From: Steromphala cineraria
Lineage: Eukaryota; Mollusca; Gastropoda; Trochida; Trochidae
Length of the DNA stretch: 64,000 nucleotides
Reading direction: 5' to 3'
Assembly: GCA_916613615.1 (NCBI GenBank)
Contig: OU744731.1
Span: 57,666,289 to 57,730,288 of the forward strand
Position 1 is the first letter of the stretch; each line of letters begins with the position of its first letter. The notes beneath the pieces are model-generated. The model did no database searches, was not told where the DNA came from, and saw only the letters and a list, made by a program, of their open reading frames with translations. Made by a program: the position numbers and the translations under genes. This document shows positions 1-12,119 of the stretch, in pieces.

Positions 1-394
1 ATTTTATTTGATAGCCTGTCAATGAAGTGCAAATTCACAAGCGTTGGTATGAACAGGATAAACGTTACTTCAACAAATATGGCATATGCTTGCCTTCATT
101 CGACTCAATATCAATCACGGAAAAATGCGTTATTCTCGATGACAAAAACCCATGTATTATACACGACCTTCTTAAGTTTAATCTCTAATCAGACATCTAT
201 GAGGCTCATTGTGAAATATAACAATGACTAAACCAGCAAGTCTTCAGAGCAACATATTAAAATTTATCTCATACTGCACGTGTTCTAGTTGCTTTTGAGT
301 CTATGAATTGGAACGTAAAACAATCAAAATAGTTAAGATGTGTTTTGATATACCATCATACTTGCAGCGCAGCTTTACCACATGTTCCAATTAT
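1..394. other. AT-rich stretch, nothing recognised
   Basis: No convincing gene, RNA or repeat was seen here. Short open frames exist on both strands but have no recognisable motif and look like chance. The tandem repeat described next begins at about 395. Confidence 0.4.
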
Positions 395-1016
395 AAAGTA
401 ATAATTACAAAATGGTTTTGTTACACTTATTTCCGCGATTCTGATTGGACGAGAGCGCTCAAAAACATACTGCCATTTCTCGATAAATGCAGAAAAATTT
501 GCAACCATACCATGTGCATTCATTCCTTGTGACGTCATAATCACCTGACGCAATAGTTCGGTTTTGACAGTTGCGAGTTACGTTCTGTTCCAAAGACAGA
601 TATAACATATCTTATCACTTCCCACCTGCGTTTGTAACAAGTAAATACATTCTTCTCCCTAATACAATCCATACATTCACCGGAAAGACTGCATTTTAAT
701 AACTACGAGTCCTCAAGCTTGTTCGCTCCGAGCGTCTCGCAAACGGCGGACATTCTGAACGTCTTGTGATATGCTAATTAGGGTTATTACGAAAATGCGG
801 ATTCCGGTTAATACGTAAATGATTAATATGATTGCATGGGCGTTAATGGTTGCGAAAACGAAATTAAATCTTCGGCCGTTTTAGTTTATGGACTTCTCAA
901 TTTAGATTCAACTTTGTATTGTTTCGTGTAACAAACAACAATTTCACGACCTTGATGACATATTTTTTGAAAATATTTAAGAAAACCTTTGTTAAGATGT
1001 TGATTTTGTAATTATA
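395..1016 (+). repeat. Tandem repeat unit Y1 (CCAAT/CRE-bearing)
   Basis: First of two tandem copies of a long interspersed-type repeat; the second lies at 1132-2026. Shared landmarks in the same order are TCTGATTGGACG (an inverted CCAAT box), a near-CRE TGACGTCA motif, TTTTGACAGTTGCGAG, CTTCCCACCTG, GACTGCATT and TGTTTCGTGTAACAAAC. The pair differs by many substitutions and small indels, so the duplication is not recent. At 696-699 this copy has an intact TTAA with no insertion, which is the empty site corresponding to the MITE inserted in Y2. The family name is unknown to me. Confidence 0.75.
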
Positions 1017-1131
1017 AGGATTGTTTTACATGTTTTGTGCCTCTATCGATGTATAACAGCAACAAATTGTATAAAATCGCGTAGTTGCTGTAATACATCG
1101 ATAGAGGCACAAAACATGTAAAACAATCCTT
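1017..1131. repeat. 48-bp-arm inverted repeat (hairpin) ending unit Y1
   Basis: The left arm 1017-1064 and right arm 1084-1131 are reverse complements over 48 bases with a single mismatch, separated by a 19-base loop. The arm core reads CCTCTATCGATGTAT. A partly deleted version of the same hairpin closes unit Y2 at 2027-2098, so it is part of the repeat and not an independent insertion. Transcribed, it would form a long stable stem. Confidence 0.9.
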
Positions 1132-2098
1132 AAATTATTACAAAATGATTTTTTTTCACTAATTTTCTCGATTCTGATTGGACGAAAGCGTCAAAAACCT
1201 GCTGCCATTCGTTTCTTGTGACGTCACAATCATCTGACGCAATAACTTGGTTTTGACAGTTGCGAGTTTCGTTCTATGGCAAGGCGCACTTCCCACCTGT
1301 GTTTGAAGCAAGTAAATACATTCCTCTCCCTAATGAAACCATACCGAAAGACTGCATTTTAAAGGTCTGTAGCACGTTTTTAAAATGAATACAAGGTGAT
1401 GTCAGTAAAATTAATGCTTCCAATTGAAAGACAATGCATTTAAACTATATTGAGCAGTAATAATTCAAATATATAATGTAAAATTTAGTCATACGATTCC
1501 TTTTTCTTACACACAATGATTTAAAGGTGTTCACACAAAAATGGCCGCCACTCGATTTTAGATGAATCTTCATACTTTGCTCTCTGACTATTTAAGATTA
1601 ACTTGTGTAATGAGATTTTTGACACTATCTAAATAATACATTTAGCGATAACGTACAATTATAAATGAACATTTTAAAATACACAATTATCAAGAAAACG
1701 TGCTACTGCCCCTTTGATAACTGCGAGTCGTCACGCTTGTTCGCTCTGAGTGTCTTGCAAACTGCGGACATTTAGAACGTCGTGTGATATGCTTATAAGG
1801 GTTATTCCGAAAATACGGATTTTGATTAAGACGAAATGTGATTGCAATGGGTGTCAATGGTTGCGAAAACGTAATTTAATTTTACGGCCGTTTCAGTTTG
1901 TAGAGTAATCAATTTTGATTAAACTCTGTATTGTTTCGTGTAACAAACCACAATCTCACAACATTGATGTTAGATGGTTTGAAATAATATAGTAGAACTT
2001 TGGTTAAAATGTTGATCTTGTTATTATAAGGATTGTTTTATGTTTACAATTTGTTGCTGTTATACATCGATAGAGGCACAAAACATTTAAAACAATCC
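1132..2098 (+). repeat. Tandem repeat unit Y2, interrupted by a MITE
   Basis: Second copy of the Y repeat, matching 395-1016 on both sides of the MITE at 1363-1713. It carries the CCAAT box, a perfect 8-bp CRE (TGACGTCA) followed by ACAATCATCTGACGC, and the terminal GGATTGTTTTA. The closing hairpin at 2027-2098 keeps the right arm (TACATCGATAGAGGCACAAAAC) but has lost part of the left arm. Confidence 0.75.
1363..1713 (+). mobile_element. TTAA-flanked MITE, copy 1
   Basis: A 351-bp non-autonomous DNA element flanked by TTAA (1359-1362) and a mutated TTGA (1714-1717). Its ends are AGGTCTGTAGCACG and, inverted, AGGGGCAGTAGCACG. The interior shares with the other copies a CAATTGAAAGACAATG motif, a GGTGTTCACACAAAA motif and a stretch containing ATGGCCGCC. 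The paralogous repeat Y1 has an uninterrupted TTAA at 696-699 where this element sits, which proves insertion. TTAA targeting is typical of piggyBac-type transposases; the mobilising element is inferred, not seen. Confidence 0.88.
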
Positions 2099-2104
2099 TA
2101 TATA

Positions 2105-2478
2105 TCATTTCCAGGTAGGGGGATTTTCTTCTGCCTCAATTCTCTTTTAAACTCTTTTATAAGGTGCTTAATGTTATCTAAATAATAATTATAACCAATA
2201 ATGATAACATTTAATTTGTAAAATATTAATGTATTCAGTAAAATAGTATTTCATAATCTCTGTAATTTAATAAAATGACCATGCCATGTCCTTTTTGATA
2301 GGAATAATTTCTAAGTGCAATATTAATATCTTTAATATATGAATGTGATATTATACTAAATGAATATTGTTAAAATTATTTATTTCAAGATAGAATTGTT
2401 AATTTTATGACTCCAATTTCTGTTGCTGAGGTGGAAACACTTATTTAATTTCCAGATTATTGTACCTCAACAACAGAT
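2105..2478 (-). repeat. Repeat X, copy 1 (truncated at one end)
   Basis: This stretch is the reverse complement of 4749-5160. Shared landmarks include CATTTCCAGGTA, CTGCCTCAATTCT, ACTCTTTTATAAG, TTAATGTTATCTAAATAA, ATGCCATGTC and, at the right end, TTCTGTTGCTGAGGTGGAAACACTT. The terminal part forms a small inverted repeat, because GTTGCTGAGGT and ACCTCAACAAC face each other across about 45 bp. No coding capacity was seen. Confidence 0.78.
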
Positions 2479-4748
2479 CCATCAACTCATCGAAAAAATC
2501 ATCAAATCACTTCGATCCTTGTTTGTTACGCCAAGTGCCGAACAAGTCGACACCGACCACATATACAAACACTATCTTTTTTAATATTCGTACATAGTTC
2601 TCTCATCACATCTTAAAAATTACTTCAAAATAATTTACGTTGTATGTCACACTTAGATACACGTGTTGCAGACTAAATCTGAAGGCACGACGGGAGACTG
2701 CGTGGGAGCAGAGCACGATACATTAGCGTTAATTTCTTGATCACAGAATCGCCTTAGTAGAGTTAGACATTCGACGAATGAAGAATATTAATTTAGTCAC
2801 ACACAGATGCTTGGTATGAAGACCCTTAATACAATAATTCCCAGTAGGAAGCCAAGGACCAAAGTTCACGGACACCGGGTTTGTGAAATATTGTACTGAG
2901 TATTGTTCATGTTTTAACAGAGGGGGGAGAGTTGATATTATCAGACAAGAGAGATAGAGAGTTGTTTGGTTAGTTATTCAAATAAGTGAAAAGAGCTGGA
3001 ATTGCTGAATTGCTTAATTGAAAAAATTTCATTCGTGGTTGGCTTGTTCCTTGTCCAAACTAAGTATTAATGTTGAATATCAAATGTACCTTTGGTAATA
3101 TGATACTCAAAAGAAATAAACGGTCACACCCATGTTCTGCCTGACATGTCTCTACGCATGGAAGAGGTATGAATTCAAATTTCTAAGCAGAAATCTTCCT
3201 GTAACGGGTTCAGTTTGTCATGAAATCAAAAGCGTTGTACACAGTATTTTCATGAACAAAGTGCGATCTCCCGAAGTCTCTGAATCTCAGGAACTGTTTT
3301 AATCGCAAAAACGCAACATGGTAATGTCTTTACACGTGTCGTATTTATTTTCCATGAACAATTACAGCACAGTTACGACCATCATTATGATCATACATTC
3401 ATTTGAAATGTTCTGATTGTCAGACGAAAGAGGAGGAAATCATTATGTGCTTACGGATTGTCATAAGACAAGTTTTCAATTGTTCGGCTGCACCCAAGTT
3501 TCTGTGCAGTATTCCTCTGTGTTGAACACTCATGGAACTTCGCAATGGCTTTATATTTATGACCATGGCATGAAGGAATATAGACATGACAGAGTAGCGT
3601 TTACAAGTTATCTTGCATGGAAACTAGATGTGTTTCATTGTCTCTTACTTTATCCCACTAGAGACGTTATACTCACCACATGCCGCGGTTCTTAATGACT
3701 GATTAAACATTTAGGAACATTATCTGATGGATCATTGGAACATAATTATGCACAGAATCCATCATGCTACGAATTCATCTAAAATAGCTTATTCCTCATC
3801 TCATGTTCACGGACAAACCTCCTAGATATTCGTTGTATTCGGTTAAAACATATTTTTCCAATAGAAAGCGGAATGGTAAACAAGCTGCAAAATCTAATAA
3901 TAATACCGCTCCCGGATACAGAAGATATGTCACAATATAAGATGACTTACCAATAAGAGCAGTCTATGTAAACAGACAAAAATACCTTCATGACAGAAAA
4001 TACTGTGTGTTTACAAGTTCCTTCATTGTGTAGTCATGTGTCTATATCCATACCCCCCCCATGGCAATCGAAGGCAGCGTTGAAGTGGTCACCTGGCAAG
4101 AATCGAATATCAACCTCTCATGAAGTCATAGGCCCCTGCCTCTGACGTGCGAGTGACATTTTATTGTAAGTCTACCACACTACGCAAAGTGGTGTGATGA
4201 TTTCCATGCGACCCTGAGAGTTATGTCAAATTGAGCTTTTGTTTAAATCATAAATTCTTCCCTGGATCAGTATGTTAACGTTGCGTTGAGTTAGTTATTG
4301 TGTTATGAATATAAGAATTGACCAGCAGGTTTGAATCTTGGGATAATAGTTCTTTTGATACGTTGCTTTATTCAAAATGTCAATAAACTTGAAAAAAAAT
4401 GTTTTTTTAATAGTAAACCATGGAAAAGAATCGCTGATCAAAATATCGGTAACGCATAGTAACACACTAAGTCAAAAACAACGATGGTCGCAGTTTATGT
4501 TCTTACTTGTATGTAATGAAGAATACATGAGGTGGAGTGGATTCTTGAATATAATCAACGATGTGTCACTTCTCGAAACTATGAAATGGCCTTTTAAACA
4601 CGTTACATACCTATCCAACATGTTACAAGGAAAACGAAGCAATTTAGTATGCTAATGTGGCCGGGTATATCTGTTCGGCACTGACCGCCAGTCAAGACGT
4701 CACAAACAAGGATGGTTGGTGATGATGAAGATTAATTTGATGCGATGG
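2479..4748. other. Interval between inverted X repeats, no gene recognised
   Basis: About 2.3 kb of AT-rich sequence lies between two oppositely oriented X repeats. Open frames of about 92 codons at 3417-3695 and 4377-4655 (plus strand) have no recognisable domain and probably arise by chance. The inverted flanks make a composite or foldback element possible, but no transposase remnant is visible inside. A C-rich run lies near 4060. Confidence 0.35.
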
Positions 4749-5195
4749 GTCTGTTGCTGAGGTACAATCTGGAAATGAAATAAGTGTTTCCACCTCAGCA
4801 ACAGACATTGGAGTCATAAAATCAACAATGTATTTCAAATAAATAATTTTAAAAATATTCATTTAGTATATCACATTCATATATTGCTTGTATATCACAG
4901 GAACATCATTCATATTTAAGATAGAAATATTACATTTAGAAATTATTCCTATCAAAAAGCACATGGCATGGCCATTTTATTAAATAACATAGATTATTAA
5001 ATACTATTTTACTGAATTAAATAAATATTTTACAAATTAAATATTATCATTATTGGTTTATAATTATTATTTAGATAACATTAAGTATCTTATAAAAGAG
5101 TTTGAAAAAGAATTGAGGCAGATGGAAAAAGATTAAAAAATCACCATACCTGGAAATGAAATAAGTGTTTCCACCTTAGCAACAGAAATTGGAGT
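4749..5195 (+). repeat. Repeat X, copy 2, with internal direct repeats
   Basis: Fuller copy of the repeat at 2105-2478, in the opposite orientation. It starts with TCTGTTGCTGAGGTACAATC. A 45-bp motif beginning CTGGAAATGAAATAAGTG and ending near ATTGGAGT occurs twice in direct orientation, at about 4768-4816 and 5151-5195, bracketing an AT-rich core. The first motif copy also pairs with the element start to form a short hairpin. This looks like a non-autonomous DNA element or a solo terminal region; the class is undetermined. Confidence 0.75.
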
Positions 5196-6484
5196 GAGGT
5201 GAGAAACAGGTAGGCAAAGGAAGTGGTAACAGAGGACTACAGTAGCCAATTAGAAGACAGGTAACACATCAAAGGAAGCCTTTGAAGTGGCCTATAAATA
5301 GAATAGGGGAAGCCCAAGAGGTGGGTAGCCTGTAAAGCTGATCCAAAAATAGAGTAGAAAGTGAAGGGAGTTTCTTGTTGGCAAGGCTCCTGAAGCAGAA
5401 GAGTACAGGTGAAAAATGTATAGGGGTGGCGTTCAACGGCAAACAAGTACAACAGAAGACATATGAACATTTAACATATAATGAATGAAGAAATGATATG
5501 AATGATGACTTTATATGAGTATTTGGGCAAAATGTAAATAATGCCCTGTCACACTAAGGTATCTGATTTGGGGCACAACCTCAGGCCAAGATGCAAATGG
5601 TTCCATCCGTCCATATGTATGACAACTCACGTTGAGAAATAAGCATGGTTAGTGTGTGCGTGCTGAGTGAACAATATGAGGGTCGCATGTACGAATCTGG
5701 ATTCACATCCTTAAAAAAGAGTATTTTTAAATTTCATATGTTTTGGATTTGTCATTTGAGTGGGCTCTATGTTACTAATATATCATAAAACCCCGACACA
5801 TCCAATATCCGTAACAGTCCGTGAGCAGTCAATTCTAAAAACAATCCACTGTTTATATAATTACACAATAGAGTGACGTCATCACAATAGATTAAGCTTG
5901 CCTAGTGCATAATTACCTACAATTTCTTTATGGCTTTCTGCAAGCGGCTCATAGTTGGGGGAACAATTGTGTTTAAGACGAATTTAGAATTCGTTATCGA
6001 TTACAACCATGCAAACAGATTTTTGTTTGATATGCTAGAGCGGCAAAGTTTATTACAATCAATATTTCTAATTAATTAATTAAATCTGGAGGAATATGGA
6101 GGATCTTTGTTTATGATTTGTTGTTCTTATGAATAAATCAATTAATCCAGCAATGGTCTGTTTTCCCATTTCCTAATTGATAATGAAACAACATCGCATT
6201 TTACTATTCTTTCACTGTTCAATCACCAACTCGTTTTATTACCGGAAAATATTGTGTTTGTTGTTGGTGCACGTAAAGCAATATATTCGCATTTCCAAAC
6301 CTAGAAAAATTGAGGAATGTCTCTGCAGCTCATCAGGCTTTATTTTCAATGTTCCTTGTTGTAGTGTTCAAAGCAAAATTCAAGGGCCACTTGGTCATGA
6401 TGTGCGCATTTTAGAAAGTGACCAACCAAATTTTAGAAGGTGGCTACTGGAAAATCTGCAATTGATAATTGAGGGTTTATGATC
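5196..6484. other. Intergenic, purine-rich segment, no gene recognised
   Basis: The first 280 bases are strongly purine-rich on the plus strand and contain degenerate AGGTAGGC/AGGTGGGTAGCC repeats. A CRE-like GTGACGTCATCACAATAG lies near 5875. Open frames at 5237-5470 (minus) and 6177-6482 (plus) have no recognisable domain. The last 100 bases may already belong to the CCGTCCGT-family repeat that follows. Confidence 0.3.
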
Positions 6485-6797
6485 TAAACGGTTCACAATA
6501 GGGTCACCAAAGCTGTAAATGGTACCCATAGTCAAGTAGTCTGTAAACAATGTTTTAGCTTTTTTGGCCTTATGCTTCTGGAGAAAAATATGTTCATAGG
6601 TTTAAAGTCAGAGGCACACAAAAGCTGTTAAATATGATCCTCACAAGTCAAGGAGTACGTACACAAAGTTTCAGCTTTGTAGGCCTTTGCGTCTGGAGAA
6701 GAGACGAAAATGCGCAAAGTGTTGGAAGGGACGGACGGACTCCGGACACAATGCCATGCCAATAGCCAAACGGGCCTTTCAGTCGTGTGAGCTTAAA
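6485..6797 (-). repeat. CCGTCCGT-family dispersed repeat, minus orientation
   Basis: On the minus strand this segment opens AGCTCACACGACTGAAAGG, passes through a GTCCGGAGTCCGTCCGTCCC stretch, and then contains two degraded copies of the module TCCAGA..AAGGCCTA..AAGCTGAAACTTTGTGTAC..ACTCCTTGAC. The same module is tandemly repeated at 31215-31745. Repeats opening with AGCTCA and carrying (CCGT)n are widespread in molluscan DNA as I know it. No coding capacity is expected. Confidence 0.7.
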
Positions 6798-7266
6798 TAA
6801 AGATAAACGAAAACGCTTTATTCATCATATTTCCGAATGCATCCCAAAGCCGCAGGTAAAAACAAAAAACTGTGCAACGCTGTGTATTGTCTACATTTTA
6901 ATAAATCATCTTCACTTACACTGGGAATGGTTTAATAACATTAATCATATTGAAAAGAACAAACAACATCCATTGCGATCCAAAAACCATGTCCGCTGTG
7001 TTAAGTTAATTATAAAGAATGTCAATATTGGCTGGTGGAAAACTCTAATAAGGAGGATTAAAGCTCATAAAAAGGCTGGATTACATCAATTGGCTGTAGT
7101 GACGAGGCGTTAGCAGCGCTAGGATTATATGGATGTTAAGCGTAGACGGATCAATACCTGCTCCCATATGGCTGGAGGAAGCCGCGCTGTGTGGAGGATA
7201 TCTCCCTCTCAGAACTCTAACACACACCACAGTGGTAGCAGCGGCACAATGCTCTCTTGAAGAAAG
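6798..7266. other. GC-richer segment, possible degraded SINE
   Basis: From about 7080 the base composition is clearly less AT-rich than the surroundings. A stretch at about 7090-7175 (GGCTGTAGTGACGAGGCGTT, later GGATCAATACC) faintly resembles tRNA-like A and B boxes and could be a decayed tRNA-SINE head; this is weak. An open frame at 6787-7113 (plus) has no recognisable domain. Confidence 0.25.
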
Positions 7267-7392
7267 TTAACTAACTCGCACTGGGTACTTGTTGGGACGG
7301 AGTGCCTTCTTGTTAACGGATGCTATCATAGACCCCTTCTTGTGCACGAGCTGTCACCAAATGTCATCCTCAGTGATATCGCCGGTGTCCAT
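7267..7392 (-). pseudogene. Small ORF with one in-frame TGA, unknown product
   Basis: On the minus strand an ATG at 7392-7390 in a strong context (A at -3, G at +4) opens a 41-codon frame ending at TAA 7269-7267. Codon 13 is TGA (7356-7354). The peptide starts MDTGDITEDDIW and after the TGA continues QLVHKKGSMIASVNKKALRP, ending in VRVS. The hydrophilic composition, GC content above the flanks and strong start context look coding-like. The simplest reading is a decayed exon or captured gene fragment; a selenocysteine reading would need a SECIS element, which I cannot demonstrate. I do not recognise the family. Confidence 0.3.
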
Positions 7393-8677
7393 GTTCTACT
7401 TTCGTCAGCTTTTCCGCTCGAAATGAAAGTGTCAAACTTTCTTAACTTTGATTTCGTATATTCCGGTTTGGGTGATACCAGTGGTTCAGCATAAAAGCAT
7501 GTACAATTAATTCATTATATATATGAAGTATGTTTCACATAACAACGCTATATGATTGTTCAACTTCTTTATTATTATGACGTGTTTGTGATATGGAATC
7601 TGCTACAGACACGATTTCTCCCTGGGAAACCAACACCTGTATATCTCGGATAACTAACCATGACCCTGATAATCGCCCCTGCTTTATGGACATAAGGTAC
7701 GTTGGGATATTTCTGGATTATCTGAATGATAGCCTTTAATAAATTACTGTTGTCTTACAGTTCCTGTGTAAAACACTTATCTATCCCGTTAAAGATATTG
7801 CTTATCTTTTTGTTTACCTGCAATTTTAATTTTAAGCATGCCGGATTATATGTAATGCAGTTGCATTTTAATATCCTCTTTAAACATAAACATAATTGGA
7901 TATAAATCCATCTCATAAAAATGCATGTGCTTTTATAATTGATGTCGAAAAATTAATACTAAGGCTTTAACCACTTTTCTACATAGATGTTTAAAATGTG
8001 ACTACATATGCTCCCCTTTTGGCCCTTAGTTTCGCAGAGACATCAATCAATATAGCTTGTATTATAAAGTTTACTGAAACATTTGTTAATATACACAGTA
8101 AATATGACAGATAATTAGTGCACAATAAGCTGTGGATGAGTTTTTGACCACATTGACATTATAGGAATCTTGTATATATGACAAAACTGACATTGATAAA
8201 ATGTCAATTCCTTGTAGACGAGCACAAAGGGTAAGCTGTCAATGTACTTCTATTGCAATAAATTCTAATTAGACATGACACGTGTACCAGACTAGTTAGC
8301 TGAAAGCCATGACATATGCGTTGTGCTGTCATCGATCAGTCAGCCTAATTCATATCGTGTGATTCCAGGGAACGAATAATAATGATTTATGTCACTTCTG
8401 TGCTAAATATTAATGTATAAAAGTGATTACTTTGCTTCTCTGTTGACCCTGATGTTGAGACGCACGGCGTTAATAGTTCAGGAGTAGTGATCAAGATCGA
8501 AGTAAACGATAGGTATTATCAAGTTTGGTTATGTGAAACGTGCTGATATGTTACGTGATTACTACAATCGCATTAGTCAATCAAACAGTAAACTTTGCTC
8601 GAGACATTGCTATTGCGAGTAGATGGTTGGACGTAGTATGGGATGGTACTGTCGTCGTAATTTGTTATGTCAATATA
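7393..8677. other. AT-rich intergenic, nothing recognised
   Basis: No gene, RNA gene or clear repeat was recognised. The sequence leads up to the MITE and the start of duplication unit A. Confidence 0.35.
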
Positions 8678-8681
8678 TTAA

Positions 8682-8925
8682 AGGGGCAGTAGCACGTTTT
8701 AGGACGAATATAAGGCAGTGTCAGGAAAATGTGTTTAGCAATGCGATACCTTTTCCTTGCACAAAATGAATTAAAGGTGTTCACACAAAATGGCCACCAA
8801 TGGATTTTTGTGAATCTTCATACTTTGTCCTTGATTGGCTTGTGTAATGATATTTTTAACACTGTCAAAATAATTCATTTAGCATTTACTTGCATTTATC
8901 AGGAAACTTTTCAAAACGTGGAATT
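8682..8925 (+). mobile_element. TTAA MITE, copy 2, right end missing
   Basis: The element starts directly after TTAA (8678-8681) with AGGGGCAGTAGCACGTTTTA and follows the family through GGTGTTCACACAAAATGG and the distal TTCATTTAGCATT motif. It breaks off near 8925, where sequence matching duplication unit B begins (TATGTTTGTCAGATA, compare 23970). About 100 bp relative to copy 4 is missing, including part of the left interior and the right terminal repeat. Confidence 0.8.
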
Positions 8926-9618
8926 ACCTATATGTTTGTCAGATAAGGTTCTTAATCAACAGACTACTGGTGACACTTGACAGTCTATAAGGAGGGGCCT
9001 TTACAATACATACCTTTATTAGTAGATATAAGAGTACTTACCGTTGTACGTATTGGGAAGCAGATGCATGATGGTATGCGTCAGAGGTATTTACATGAAT
9101 ACTTATCATTCTGTTTTGACAAGTTATGAATACTTATCAGGATATAAATTTTCTCTCATTCATGACAATTTATGATAAGAAAATTTCATGAAAGTGCCAA
9201 ATATCCGACTATTTCCGTTCATACGAGATTTTGTTGTATATGAACAAGCACTGACTACATCGAAGCCGATTACAACGTCTTTCGCGATCCGCTGTTTTAA
9301 CTGTTTACATCAATTCAAAAAATATTCACGTCCCTTTTACAGTAACCATGTGGTATCACAAACATTTCAAAGTTGATAGTTTCCTATTTTTGTAATGAAA
9401 TAAGTTCGAATGACAAATTATAAATATATGAAATCACCTTTATTTACATTGTGTTTTCATTGTAAGCTTCATTAATCTAGTTTAAATATACACAAAACGA
9501 AATCGTTGTTTTAACATCATGAAATGTACAAAGCAATGTAATATTATTTTCTGACTTTGGGCAAAATGAAAAAACTTACAAACTTTTTTCTTTTTATATT
9601 TAATGGGCTATGTTTCAA

Positions 9619-9713
9619 TGGGGCAGTAGCACGTTTTAGGGGGCATGTAAGGTGATGTCTGGAAAATGAAAATTAATGGTTCCAATTGAAAGACAATGGA
9701 TTTAAACTAAATC
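9619..9713 (+). mobile_element. TTAA MITE, copy 3, 5' fragment
   Basis: About 95 bp matching the left end of the MITE family: GGGGCAGTAGCACGTTTTAG, then GGTGATGTCTGGAAAATGAA and CAATTGAAAGACAATGG. The TTAA flank is not preserved and the rest of the element is absent. Confidence 0.75.
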
Positions 9714-12119
9714 ATCACCAATCGATATATTTTCGATAATACAGCTATCTCGATATGTGTATGTCACATGCAACTGTGATGGTGTGCAAGTCGATCATGA
9801 AAGAGCAAAAGTTTGATGCCATTATGCAAAATGTGGACACATTACGACCTAACCACGTTCCGAAACTATATGATAACCACATATCTTGTGATGTCTACAT
9901 TAAAAGTATAAATATAGGTTTAAAGATTATTGCACATCCAGTCAAAGTGAGTGATCAGCAAACTTTTGATAGATAACGCAGTTCACCGATAATAATTAAG
10001 ATTGTTTAATCTATATATTCTGCGCATTTTACTGTAGATTATGATCAGAACAGATCAATTATTGATCAGATCAAATATTTGTTGCTGTCTTTGCTCTTTC
10101 AATATAAAACTAAAGGTGATTAAGCTGTTTTATCGGACGGTTTCTCGGAAATTTAGTCAATTCCCTGGCATGTCCTCTGACTATGATCGAAGACTATTTA
10201 GAAAGTATGTCTGGTTGTCTTGTGTCAGTTGGCATGAAAGGGGTGTGAAGTATAAGCTAATCAAATTGTGAATTCAGGGAAAGTTTGATTTTCGTTTGTG
10301 GGTCAACATGAAAATGGATAATGAAGATGAAGATTGATAAAGTACCCAATACTGGATGTATATTTCAGCATCTAGTTCACAGGGCACGTTCTGTATACTC
10401 TTCGATACGGATCTTTCCCTTGTGCACAAACATTGACACTCTTCCGGAGGTAAATAATAAATAAAGAATGGTAACTAAAATGGCCCAAAATTTATCAATA
10501 ACACTACAATTACATTATAAGATTTTCAATAAACAACTTATCAAAATGATCTTTCTATAATTTATCAGTTAAAAGTTTCTTAGAAAGTAGGTTATTTGAA
10601 ACAAAAGTTATTTTGAAATTGAAGTTGAATTGAATGTTTTGAAGTTGATGAGTAAAAAAGATCTTAGGCTTTTCTCAATTATTGATGAAAAAATATCCAC
10701 CTGTTAGCCTCTTATCATGTATGGTAAAAAAACGTTTGTGTATGAATGTCAACTAGGGATAAAACAAATAATTTTGATTTAAATAATCCGATGCTTAACT
10801 GTAGATTCTCCCCAATGACAGTTGGCCAAATTTCTGTGCCATCACATTTTCCTCATATGTTCATTATTTGTGCATATAAGGAATTTTTAATGAGATAAAA
10901 TAGTCTTTATAAAGTAATCTTTATATCTGGAGTGGTCAATAGTTCACATCAATCAAAATATTCCTATTGGGTGCTTAATTAAGTTATTTATGTATATATG
11001 GTTCCTGGTGAGACCAGGCCGTATCAAGTCTTACAGTTCTTTTGAGGCCAATTTAATCCAGCTCACTATTCAAACTTGTATAATCCTTAAAATTTAATTG
11101 ACCCATTGCATTAAACAATTACGACACTTGAATAATTTATTATTTCATCTTTCATAACTCTTATCTATGTAAATTGCCTATTGACCGATGTATGGCGCTT
11201 AAAAGATGAAATAATTATGAATCTATATACATATGCTACGAACAGCTGCAGCTAATAACTTTCATTCATGAGCTAAACACTAAGGGTAACAATAACCTAA
11301 CATGTCCAAATACAATCCAATTATGTTTCGCAATGAATGCTACTTTTGCGAAGAGTGAAACAATCTATCATTAAATAGATGCACAATATTAATGGTTGCA
11401 CATGAACACAGTAGAGATCCCGTACGTTGTACTATTCTATCATAAATGCACATGGCAACGTATTTGATTTGATTCCAATTAGACTTATGCTTAAACATGT
11501 CAATTTCAGTGTTTAGAGTTTAGAGTATTGTTTCTATTATTTCTAGATTATCATATATTATTCTGTGTCATCGACTGTCAGCAATATACTATTCACTTTC
11601 CAATTAAATACTCTTAATTAAAATGTTTATGTAAACATGTCTCAGTGAAACCAATCCCATTTAAATAAAATGCCTGGGCATATACTTGGTGTAATTAGGC
11701 GATGACAGAATCAAGTGTGAATCAATTGACTATAAGGAAGAGAGCGACAGAGTCAATCATAGGAATATTATGAACTCCAATACCAATTGACGGGATACTT
11801 TTATGTATTAATAATCAAATGTTCTGTTGAAATGAAAGATGACTGAACATTGGTTCGTTTTTACCAATGAGAAATACATAGTGATTGTTACAGCGTGTTA
11901 ACCACAGCAAAATGCATTCATCTTGAGAAATCAACAGAGAGATAGCACATATTGCATGGACATCGAATATATATATAAAAAGAAAGAATCATTAATTATT
12001 ATAACCAAGTAATCTTCAAACCAGCCTTCCCCAATAAGGCAAATTACATCATGCCTCAGACAACATTACCCGATAACTCTAATCCATTATGACAACGCTA
12101 ATCAGTTAAAATGTTAGAA

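Noticed and set aside
2479..4748. Transposase gene between the inverted X repeats
   Set aside because: No DDE, RNase H-like or HTH motif could be found in any frame by reading.
6787..7113. 108-codon lysine-rich open frame
   Set aside because: No recognisable domain, begins at the edge of a repeat and ends in a possible SINE remnant; likely chance.
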